Assembly (NCBI GenBank): GCA_012932295.1
Contig: JAAONU010000001.1
Coordinates: 21,152,461-21,216,460, forward strand
Length of the DNA: 64,000 bases
Direction of reading: 5' to 3'
From: Cyclina sinensis
Lineage: Eukaryota; Mollusca; Bivalvia; Venerida; Veneridae
Below are positions 25,429-34,345 of this stretch, piece after piece. Positions within the stretch are counted from its first letter, which is position 1. The number at the start of each line of letters is the position of its first letter. The notes below the pieces were generated by a model. The model saw nothing but the letters and a program-made list of their open reading frames with translations, was not told the DNA's origin and did not search any database. A program made the position numbers and the translations under genes.

Positions 25429-25735
25429 AAAAGGTTACTATAATGTAATTAAATTCGAGGAGCGGATCAGTGGTCCAGTAGTAACACGCTGGACTGGGAA
25501 TCCAGGGGTCCTGAGATCGATCCCCCGCTCCTCCACTAACATTACTAATTGTCTTTCGGATGAGGCGTTAAACCGATGTATCAGCACTATATACTGAGCA
25601 TGCAAAAGAACCAGAATGGGATGTTTTCTGTTATCTTGCACTTCTCCCTTAGCATAAAATAACTAATCTCTTTAGGGGGAGTCGGACGTATTGGCAACCG
25701 GTACCGACGATAAATAAGCTCAGATAGATAGATCA
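25429..25735 (+). mobile_element. tRNA-derived SINE, copy 1
   Basis: A tRNA-like head starts at 25459 (GGAGCGG). It has a seven-base acceptor partner CCGCTCC, an anticodon-like arm CTGGACTGGGAATCCAG and a box B-like 'gagatcgatcccc'. The body carries 'ggatgaggcgttaaaccgat' and 'ggcaaccggtaccgacgata', and the tail is GATA repeats. GATCAAATC at 25420-25428 and 25731-25739 could be its target-site duplication, leaving about 30 extra bases before the tRNA head. Confidence 0.85.
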
Positions 25736-25896
25736 AATCCGATAAGTTAGATGTGTTATCTTAATCATGCATACAACAAGCAAAATTGTCTTCTGATTAA
25801 TTTTGTGCTCTGATGTGGAAGTTTGTGTTAAAACAAACAAAAAATGAGTAAAACTCGATAATATATATACGTGATTTCTTTATATATCTTTCTTAC
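25736..25896. other. Spacer between SINE copies
   Basis: AT-rich sequence separating the two SINEs. Its last 13 bases (25884-25896, ATATCTTTCTTAC) are one half of the target duplication of the second SINE. Confidence 0.6.
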
Positions 25897-26201
25897 AGTC
25901 TAAGGGAAATAATCGTTAGTCAGTGGTCTAGTGGTAACGCGCTGGACTGGTAACCAAGGGGTCCTGAGATCAACCCCCCACTCCTCCACTAACATAACTA
26001 ATTGCCTTTCGGGTGAGACGTTAAACAGATGTCCCATGTATCAGTGCTATACACTGAGCATGCAAAAGAACAGGGGTGTCTCTGGAATGGGATGCTCTCT
26101 GTATCTTGCACTACCCCCCGAAAATAAAATAACTAATCTCTTCAGCGGGCGTCGGTCTTTTTGGCAACCGGTACCGACGATAAATAAGCTCAAATAGATA
26201 G
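25897..26201 (+). mobile_element. tRNA-derived SINE, copy 2, with 13-bp target-site duplication
   Basis: Same body as copy 1: 'gctggactgg', 'gagacgttaaacagatgt', 'ggcaaccggtaccgacgata' and a GATA-type tail. ATATCTTTCTTAC lies at 25884-25896 and again, identical, at 26202-26214, a clear 13-bp target-site duplication showing reverse-transcription-mediated insertion. The head is diverged from copy 1 before 'cagtggtctagtggtaacgc'. The copies differ in an indel near 'caggggtgtctct'. Confidence 0.9.
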
Positions 26202-26565
26202 ATATCTTTCTTACTTTTACTAGTAAATTAAACAATTACTGCTTTCTGCTTATCGTGCATTTTCTTTATTAATCTAAACTTATTTAAAATTATTTATAGA
26301 AAATCGGTTTTTTCCGAGCTTTCCGTAGAATCGGATTAATTCTTTAACAAATTAAACTATCTTTATGTCATTAAATCATACTAAATTTCATAAATGTTTC
26401 ATATTGAAAAGAAAATAAAGCATATATTGTATTTTCATTCATTTATCTTCGTTATTTTCTAAATAAGAACGTCAAAAAAGAATTCCCGAAAATCGATGTT
26501 TTTTCCGGGTTGTCCGGGTTTTACACCTGCCCACAGATCTGGACTTCGTCGCTCGTAAGTAATAT

Positions 26566-27055
26566 GCAGAGGAACCGTGACCTAATTAAAATATAGGCCT
26601 CAAGGTTATAACTGTTACAAACTCGTTTGTAATAATCAGTCAACTTCTACATGTATCTATCGTTAAGAGAAAACACCACATGATAATGTACAATAAAGTT
26701 ACATGAAAAGAATATACAAACTTTTCATGAGCGTGGTAATGTCTTCTGTTTTCTTTTCGGCGAGGGTTGGTCACGTTACAAATTAATGCGTAATCTCATG
26801 TAAACGAACGCCTTTTCATTCAAGAGTACGAAATCGACATGTTTATAATCAAAATTGTTTAAATATATTACCGATAATTTGCTGTAGTGAAAAAAAATTG
26901 CACAATATTAGGAATCTTTGACCAATCGGGAACTATTTTTCTGTTCTCTGAGAAGGGTGTAAAAATTAATGCGCCAGTCATTTTATACAGACAGACTATT
27001 TGCAGATTGGGTAACTAAGAAATGATAGAGACTGAAATTGTGCTAGCATTATTTG
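26566..27055. other. Non-coding DNA, nothing recognised
   Basis: No coding or repeat signal found. Confidence 0.35.
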
Positions 27056-27079
27056 TGTGGTCTGACGACCCAAATTAAT

Positions 27080-27255
27080 AAAGACGTGAAGTTGGTAGTA
27101 GAAGTAAGAGCAGTAGCAGTAGGGTAAACGTGAATTTGTCAGTAGCAGTACCAGCAGTAGCAGTAGGAAAAAGCTGATATTGGCAGTAGCAGTTAGAAAA
27201 ACTGTGAAGTTGGCAGAATCAGTACAGCAGTAGCAGTAGGTAAAGCATAAGGTAA
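27080..27255 (-). repeat. GCAGTAGCAGT minisatellite, single arm
   Basis: Plus-strand sequence repeats words of the type 'gtgaagttgg(c/t)agtag', 'agcagtagcagtagg' and '(g/t)aaac' at about 44-base steps, strongly diverged. It is the same family as the arms at 42.69-42.95 kb (same orientation) and the reversed arrays at 36.83-37.16 kb and 43.57-44.04 kb. Confidence 0.75.
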
Positions 27256-27375
27256 ACGGGGGGGGGGGAAGAACCACCCCGTGGGCAGTGAACCACCCTG
27301 GGCAGAGAACCGCCCTAGGCAAAGAACCACCAGGGGAACAAAGAACCACCTTGGGCAAAGAACCACCCAACACTA
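27256..27375 (+). repeat. G-run and 'gaaccaccctgggcaaa' minisatellite
   Basis: A run of about eleven G is followed by about six units of 18-20 bases containing 'aaccaccc(t/c)(g/t)gggca'. It adjoins the GCAGTAGCAGT array directly. Confidence 0.8.
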
Positions 27376-28240
27376 TCACCGGATTTATTGAATAGTTTCG
27401 TATCTTGACTTTTTACATATATGAACGGATCGTTATTTTTATGAGGATTCAAACAAAATATTTCAAATGCGTAATCTGAGATGATATTTTGAAACCAATC
27501 TCAGTGAGCGAACAAGTAGACTTTTACCTGTATAGTATTAACTCAGGTGATAACCATAACTCTTTTGTATAGCACCATCACGGTGTAGAGGTTTAATCTA
27601 TTTGATATCATCTCAGACTAGCCCAAATGAAAGTAAAGTTTTACTTTCTTAAACAAATAACAAAAACAAAAAAACAAGGTTTTATGATCAAATATAATAC
27701 AAACTTGTAAGTCACCGCATTTTTTATTGTATGTCAACGTTAAATATGTTCTTTATGGTAGTAAAAACAAGGTTCACCATAGATTCACTGTACAAATATT
27801 TATCACACCTGAACATCCAGGATTTTTCAAATGTGAATTAACACATAGGAAACAAATTCTTTTGTGACGTCCTTCACTTACTGGAAACACAGTCTCGTAA
27901 TGTAGATGACTATTTCAGTCTTTGGGGAAAAAAAGATCCACCATTTATCTGTAATATAAGACCAATTGCTCAAAAAGGTGGTTTTGAATCAATGATTTTC
28001 GAGTTAAAAATCATTATTTGAACAAATATCGTGTGTAAGCGTTCTTACGTTCTTTTGTTTGTACATATTAATTAAATTGGATTAGATGAAATAAAAAGGA
28101 TAGGGATTAGTAACTTACATACAAACGAATCCAGTTTTTCAGTAATTTTAAATGAAATTATAAACTACTTAACACTTACCTGGATGACTTTTTATCTTCG
28201 TACTGCGACTGACACTCTTGAAATGCCTCATCTACAATGT
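27376..28240. other. Non-coding DNA, nothing recognised
   Basis: AT-rich, no supported gene. Confidence 0.35.
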
Positions 28241-28499
28241 CTTGCCAGTCGATGAACCAGTTCCGGACAGTGACTAGTTCCGGTCCACTTCGTTTTTTAA
28301 AAATAATATTGGAAAGATTCTGGCAAAAGTCGGCAAGATTTTGGTATGGTCATGAAGTATGATTTTTTCCCCGTTAAATAAATATTTCCGCTGTGATGTA
28401 AACATTCAATGTCAATAGACGCTTGAATATTTGCGACAAGCATTCACAAAAATAGAGCGCAGTAATGGCAGTTAAAATACGTGACGATTGAATCAATCG

Positions 28500-29145
28500 A
28501 AATAATTGCTTGAAAAGTTAACTGGAGGAATAGTGGGCAGTGATATAGCATTTACGAGAAAAAGGTGGTTGAATTCTTAAGCTTATGAAGACTTCCTTGA
28601 ACACTTCAACAAACATGCTTGTAAAGACCGACCAGTTTTCCTTTTGATTGACAGTGTAAGTAGGCATAGAGGAAACGGGAAAACACAGGAGACTAAGTGT
28701 TCTCCAGAACAGCTTGAACCACAGAGTGCTTTACGTGCATTTGAAAAGGCATTGGCTACTGCCATTAGACAGAAATATACAACACGTATGGAAGAGGAGA
28801 ATAATGTTGATGGGCAGTCTCCGTGATTTGACGTTTGCAAAAAGCTTAGGCTTGTGAGTAAAGGTCGAACTTAAGAAGCATCTATAAGAAAAGAACCTGA
28901 TGAAAAAACAGCGGATGGTCCATTATCAGAATTGGAAATTCTGGCTGACACATGACATTGCCCTGGCATCTTGTGACCATGCTTTAGAAGGTCCTCCCTC
29001 TGCTACTGTTGTATCCCCAGTACTAGTAGATTCCATGGTATTGCCTAAGTCAACAAAGACAACAAAGATACTACCAAAACGGTCAGAGCAGAGAAAGAAA
29101 AGAAAGCAAAATAGACATTTCTAGCTGTTTCTGAAACAAGATTTA
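28500..29145 (+). pseudogene. pogo-like (Tc1/mariner superfamily) DDE transposase remnant
   Basis: Plus-strand translation gives YEDFLEHFNKHACKDRPVFL followed by LIDSVSRH near 28590-28670, matching the second catalytic Asp block of pogo-like transposases (DRPVLLLLDGHSSH type). After an apparent internal deletion comes SALRAFEKALATAIRQKYTT followed by RMEEENNV at 28725-28826, resembling the conserved segment after the catalytic core. Lysine/arginine-rich stretches with stops run to about 29120. The third catalytic Asp and the N-terminal DNA-binding domain are not seen, and several stops interrupt the frame. In active elements this enzyme cuts and pastes the transposon; this copy cannot. Confidence 0.6.
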
Positions 29146-29249
29146 TTCGTAAAATATTCTAACTAAAGCAAGCCAAAGTCAAAATCATATAAAAAAAATT
29201 TCATTCAGCAAAGGTCATGTACCAGTACAAGCAGAAAAAAGACTGTAAA

Positions 29250-29430
29250 AGAAGATGAAAACAATGTAAAATGTGAAGGGTGTGACATGACTTGGAACTT
29301 GGTCTTGGAAGAACATGGGTGAACTGTGACTTCTGTAATAAGTGGCTTCACACAGACTTTTGTCTAGATGAAGTTGACATTGAAAGTGGTGACCCTTTCT
29401 GCTGTCCAGAATGTAAGAATGTTTCAGGGG
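29250..29430 (+). pseudogene. PHD-like zinc finger, C-terminal part of the transposase or separate exon
   Basis: Around 29252-29415 the plus strand encodes, with one frame change near 29285, a C-x2-C pair (VKCEGCDMTW), then WVNCDFCNKWLHTDFC and FCCPEC. This is the Cys/His spacing of a PHD-type finger. Pogo-like transposases of marine invertebrates often end in such a finger, which fits its place after the transposase remnant. A GTAAGA donor-like sequence follows within the last Cys codon (29412) and could mark an exon end. Confidence 0.55.
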
Positions 29431-29706
29431 AAATCTATTTAATACAAAAAATGTTGTTTTTTATGTTTATATCATCCTTAAAAAACGATAAATGATTTTC
29501 TATTCATTTCTAGAATAGAGATACATATAATTCTTTTCGGTTTAATTAATCGCACCATATTTTAATAATTTTAGTGTACAAATTTATTTCAGTTATATTT
29601 AATGAGTACAAAACCTGTGTATTTTAAAGAATCTCTCTCTAATGTGTTTCCTGCAAATAACTAATATCAATCAATGAGGATAAATATTATATATAATTAC
29701 TTTCAG

Positions 29707-30255
29707 GTGCCAAATGAAAAATCTGTGAATTTTTCTGAGGAAGATACCTGTGAAGTGGTGGTAGGTCAGTCTGTTATAAAGGGATATCATGTCTTTAAAA
29801 TTCGACCTCCAATGATAGACGGTGCCCCATTATTAACTGTGGACAGGGAGTATTGTAACATTTATGACAAAAATGCATGCTTGTTTTGGTTACCTAGCAT
29901 ACAGGTGTATCAAAGTGAAACAGACAAAACACGTAAACTTAAACTTATTGATATAGCTGATTTACCGATAGGTCATGTTCCTCAAGGTTTGGGAGGATGC
30001 TTTCATGAGATACTGGACAACAATGATTAAATATATGCAGAGGTAACTGGTGAACCTCGGCCAAGTTTTCCTCCTTGGCCAGCACCACATGAGACTGATG
30101 GGGGTGTTGTCACCCCTTGTAGTTACATCATTAAATGTAAGGATGTTTCTACTTCTAGAACTATGATAGGAAATGCTTTGAAAATATGGAAGAAAAACAA
30201 TCATGACTGTAACAACAAGGAGATCAAAACAGAAACTGTCATTTTACTTCCATAA
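29707..30255 (+). pseudogene. HIRAN-like domain protein, one in-frame stop
   Basis: An open frame after a splice-acceptor-like 'actttcag' (29706) encodes VVVGQSVIKGYHVFKIRPP, then a block ending LLTVDREYCNIYDKNACLFW and IADLPIGHVPQGLGGCF. This order (REx2NxxDxxA followed by IGHVP) is that of HIRAN domains, DNA-end-binding modules known from HLTF and from transposon-linked proteins. The frame continues past a TAA at 30028-30030 with YAEVTGEPRPSFPPWPAP and GGVVTPCSYIIKC, and ends at a TAA at 30253-30255. The conserved sequence on both sides of the internal stop suggests a nonsense mutation. The neighbouring PHD finger and transposase remnant suggest mobile-element cargo. The assignment is by motif memory, not by search. 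Confidence 0.5.
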
Positions 30256-30600
30256 TTACAAGTAACTGTCAAATTTGTGACAGTTTTATTTTGTAACAAC
30301 AATGCAGTTCCATGTCAAGCTATTTTTCTATATAAATGTGTTGACTCTTTTTATTAAAAAGTAGTTGTTGCAAAATTGTAAACTTATAGTACTCTTGAAT
30401 TGCAAGTGTTTTGATCTGTATGTAACCAGTAACTTGTATTTTATTTTTATTATTTAATAAGATCTAAGTTCAGTTACTTGAAAGAGCACTTTGGTGCTAT
30501 TTTGATATTAAATGCTGCAGCTAAGTAAGTGTCATATGTGTACAAGTTAACTTTTTTTATTTTAAAACACAGTTTATTTAATATTTAAAGTTTTCATGTT
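30256..30600. other. AT-rich sequence after the HIRAN-like frame
   Basis: No gene. Several T-rich stretches and AATAA-like words could serve as a 3' end, but none can be chosen. Confidence 0.35.
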
Positions 30601-30602
30601 TA

Positions 30603-30895
30603 AAGTTGATGTAATAGTTGCACATATTTTCATTTTCATATTTATATTCAACAGGTTGTCGATATGACACTTGTAGAGTTTTCTTACTTTCTTACTTAAA
30701 ATCAACAGAAAGTTTATGTGTTATTTGCACAGTATTTTTATTTGCATATTTGTATTGAACATATTGTTTATAAATGTGATATTTGTAGTTACTTTTTATT
30801 TTCATAGTTAAATTCAACAGAAAGTTGATGTGGTATTTGTACAGTATGTTTAACAGCAGACTTTCATTTGATAGGAAAGTTATGTTGTACATGTT
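30603..30895 (+). repeat. About 112-bp tandem repeat, 2.7 units
   Basis: Units start with 'aaagtt(g/t)atgt' at about 30603, 30709 and 30821. They share 'tttgcacag/ttgcacat', 'catattt(a/g)tatt' and end in 'aa(a/t)tcaacag'. Confidence 0.7.
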
Positions 30896-31350
30896 GCATT
30901 GTACTTTTATTCAAGAAATAAAAAAAACTCAGTAGACTGTTTAAATGTATATTTGTTTTTTTGTTTTTTCTTTTATCATCATTTGTTGGTTTGAATGAGA
31001 AATCAAATTGTGAGTGGTATTTAAATAGCCCAAACGTGACAGACATGACTAATTTGCTGCAAACAAAGTTTTTGGCAGATAAATAGTATTTTGAGACAAC
31101 CCCAAATACCAAGGTTTAAAACAATATCATACATGTAGGTGGCGCTATGTTCTAAACTGGTTCAAAGGTCACGGAACTGGTCTGTTTGTGTACACTGAAT
31201 TCCAGCGAAATTTACATTCTTCATTAAATCACATTTAACTTGAAGTGGTCCAAAAATAATAAGTAACAATTTTTCTTATAAAATATACCATAACATTTTT
31301 TCAATAATTCAACTTTCAAGTCGCATGCATATAAAAATCAAAAGCGGACT
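30896..31350. other. AT-rich DNA inside the inverted-repeat-bounded unit
   Basis: No gene seen. 'aactggttcaaaggtcacgg' near 31157 partly echoes the terminal inverted repeat. Confidence 0.35.
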
Positions 31351-31369
31351 GGAACTGGTTCATCGACTG

Positions 31370-31920
31370 TTCTCCATGCTCGCTGATATTCTTTTGTTTT
31401 TGTTTTGAAGCAGTGAATGTCATCTATTTTCGTTACTTCGTGTAACAGTTCAATTCTCAAACGTTCACGATAAAATATCCATTTTCCTGGTGTAAATCAA
31501 TTCAGTACTTATAGAACACACAGTCTGATTTTTTTTATTTTTGAATATTGTCAAAACTCCGAATATTTCAGATCATTTCACAGAAATGGTTAAGTTTGTG
31601 CCTGTTACCACTGTATTTAATACAAATCATTGTCATCTACCAACTAAATGTTTAAACTTTCTTCCAGCAATGATTGAAATTATTGTTGATTTATTTTACT
31701 TTTTTTCATAACAATGATTTTAAAATAGATAAAAATTAGCAATTTGCGTCTCATATATATGCTTGAGATGAATCTGAGTGTAACAGTTTTCTGTAGGTCA
31801 TGTAGTTTTAAATGTTGTGCCCTTCAGTACTTGGTCCAGTTAAGAGCAATGACTAAAGCTACCCGGAAGCTCCAATTCAAAAGTTGAACGTGTACATGTT
31901 TCGCCTTTCTCCAAACACTG
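31370..31920. other. Non-coding DNA, nothing recognised
   Basis: No gene or repeat recognised before the LINE tail. Confidence 0.35.
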
Positions 31921-31925
31921 AAATG

Positions 31926-34300
31926 ATAGATAGATAGATATCTTTATTTCCTCCATGTGGAGAGCATATATATGTACATTATTTACAAAACATATATGAA
32001 TAATAAGAAAAGAAAACAATAGTGAACTACGATATAAACAGAAATTTAACAATTTCTGCTACTACTTAGCAAGGCAAAAAAATATAAATTTATACACTGT
32101 CAGGTAATGTACATTTTAAGTAGACAAATTGACGAAAGACACAAAAATAATATGACATAAGATATAAGCTTTTTTTATATTGCCTGCATTCAACCTTACC
32201 CTAGAAGCAAGGATGATCTGAAACAATATAATTTGTATTCGTGTCACAACTTGTTCTTTTCAAGTCAATCTTGCCGAAAAACGAAAGCGCAAGACTGAGA
32301 TAAAGATAAGTTTGTTACATGTATGATTTACTTGTTATTTAATCTAGTCTGTATATCTAAGACAAGCTTTTAGAGCTAAACTATACTTAAAGATTTTTAC
32401 ACATATAGTGTAAGTAACGAACCGTTATTTTTACAAGCTGTACCCTAATTCTATCAGGCAGTTCTAATAACGTAAAACCTGTAAACATTTCAACAATTTG
32501 AGTATGTATACTTACGTTACAATAAGTATTGAAACTATTGCTACCTATGATGGAGTGAACTTTACCCCACAGCGTTGACCGTAATGAGTCATTTTCATTG
32601 CAAAACATGATTAAATGTTCAACTATACATTCAGTGACAATCTTACATTTCGGGCATGATGAACTGTATTTTCTAGAGAAATACTTTCCCATTATAAGCA
32701 TAACTGCTCTCCAATCAGTGAGACTTTCTCTGTAAATTTTTGAAAAATGCCATAAATTGAATGGAACTATTTCATTATGAATACTGAAAAATGTCCGGAG
32801 GTTTTCATCGCTGAAAACTTTTTCTTTATATTCAATATGAGCTCCTGATTTGATGTTTGTCTTGACCATGCGTTTCCAAGATGACATAGATGGAAACAAA
32901 CCATTTTTGTAAAACTCTTTAAAAGTTGCAGTTAATCTATATTTTCCTAAAATACGGTGTATATCCGGTAGAAACCCTTGAATTTTCCGTGGTGATGACA
33001 TATATTGCGCAAGTCTTGATATGAATATGTGCTTTATACAAATATGTGTATTAAGGTTACAAAGTTGTCCGAAGAAGAGCAGTTTTCGCTTGTCTATCTC
33101 TTTTTCTATAGGGAACATACCAATAGAACTTAACGCGATAACCGTTCTTGTATTTCGGTGCATTGATTGCATGTATTTAGGACACTGAGTGTGTAGACGT
33201 TCTAAAGGTTCGAGCTCTTTTTGGTCAGTCCAGACCAAAGTTCACAACCGTGAAGAGCTTTTGATAAAACAATTGTTTCGTAGAGGTGTTTTGAGGTTAA
33301 TGGGTGTAAGCCGTTTCCTCTAACACCACAGTCAGCCAGACTATAAAAGGTTTTAGGAAGCTTTTTACAGGCGATATCTATATTTTGTTTTAAGTTCATA
33401 TATTTATTACAGTGCACACCAAGGTGGATAAAGCTATCAGCTTCATCGATTGATTTACAACCAAGCACAAATAATCTTTTTGTGTTTTCAAAGTCTTTTT
33501 TGTTTTCGTTAAATACAATAACATTACTTTTGTGAGCGTTGTATAAATATCTTCCAAAGAGCGAGTTCTCATAACAAATATCCATCAGATTTTGTAAACC
33601 GTTCTTTGTTAGTGAAATTAAAACCATATCGTCAGCTGAAGTCGGACAGCTGCAGCTGTAATTAAATATCTTAAGCCTGCTCTCAGACTTTTCTAACCTA
33701 TCCATAAGTTCGTTAACGTAGAGTAGGTATAGTTTCGGGCTGAGCATTTTACCTTGTCTGGTACCCTGTAATATCGGGAACCAGCCCGAGGTAAGGCCTT
33801 GAGATTTCACGCAACTGTAGACGTTCTCAAACATACTAAGGATTATTTTGAACGTGTTAATATCAATGTCCGATTTGTAAAGTTTCAGCAATAATATGTT
33901 ATGAGGTACCCGGTCAAAGCATTGGCGTACATCCAGGAAACAAGTATATAACTTAGCTTTATTCTCTAGCGCATACCTTTTCGAATAATTTTAGTACTGA
34001 AGAGCAAAGTGATATTGCGCGGTACTGTTAGGGTCCCGTTTATCTTTATTTCCACCATTATACAACGTTACAATAATTCCTTTTTTCAGCTCGATTGGTG
34101 TATGCGCGAAATCAAACATTGTTTGAAACAGGGTAATTATATAAGAAGAACCCTATTGTTTTTCGGGTCTGTAGAGTAAAACTATTTCTGCTAAAAACAT
34201 TGAGTACCATTACACCCAGAGTCTTCAAACTTATTGCAAAGCTTTTCAAACTTGCACCTATAAAAACCAATAACGATATTTGTAACATGAGCAATGAGAC
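31926..34300 (-). mobile_element. 5'-truncated LINE (CR1/L2-like group) with ATCT-repeat tail
   Basis: On the minus strand: a decayed finger region of reverse transcriptase (GIIVTLYNGGNKDKRDPNS near 34080), the first palm block YTCFLDVRQCFDRVPHNI (33900-33955), LQGTRQGKMLSPKLYLLYVN and SADDMVLISL (33891-33202). The C-terminal region follows (33238-32387), with KRKLLFFGQLCNL and a CPKC followed by EHLIMFC finger. The 3' end near 31926 carries an AATAAA-like 'ggaaataaag' and a short ATCT repeat tail. A one-base frame change joins the two long frames near 33220, and a stop breaks the finger region at about 34000. The palm motif reads SADD in place of the usual YADD or FADD. The 5' edge near 34300 abuts 'actcaggtgagcgatt', a word also seen at 18.5 and 20.2 kb. 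Confidence 0.85.
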
Positions 34301-34345
34301 TCAGGTGAGCGATTTCGGGCAATCATGGCCCTCTTGTTTTCTATT
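34301..34345 (-). repeat. Border word 'actcaggtgagcgatttcgg' of a dispersed repeat
   Basis: The run 'actcaggtgagcgatttcgg' followed by 'gcaatcatggccctcttg' resembles, inverted, the edge of the block at 18500-18535 ('agccatgatcgcgctagatc' then 'gctcacctgag'). Confidence 0.6.

Larger units (their letters stand above)
24600..26555. mobile_element. Block bounded by inverted repeats, containing a satellite and two SINEs
   Basis: The left border near 24600-24670 has 'catattggctatgagg', 'agatctcggcgaagtgtaaa', 'acccggaaaaaatat' and 'gattttccgg'. The right border (26480-26565) read in reverse complement has 'catattacttacgagc', 'agatctgtgggcaggtgtaa', 'aacccggaaaaaacat' and 'gattttcggg'. The two borders are thus inverted copies, about 1.95 kb apart, enclosing about 3.5 units of a 190-bp satellite and two SINE insertions. 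No transposase and no target duplication were seen. A non-autonomous DNA or foldback-like element is the simplest reading. Confidence 0.6.
28246..31369. mobile_element. Probable DNA transposon unit bounded by inverted repeats, with broken pogo-like transposase
   Basis: CAGTCGATGAACCAGTTCC at 28246-28264 is matched by its exact reverse complement at 31351-31369. After a 17-base extra stretch on the left, homology continues inward ('ggtccacttcgttttttaaa' against 'agtccgcttttgatttttat'). Termini beginning CAGT are typical of Tc1/mariner-pogo elements, and a pogo-like transposase remnant lies inside. No TA duplication is visible at the borders (GC on the left, TT on the right), so the outer limits or later mutation are open questions. 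The unit also holds a HIRAN-like frame and a 112-bp tandem repeat. Confidence 0.6.
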
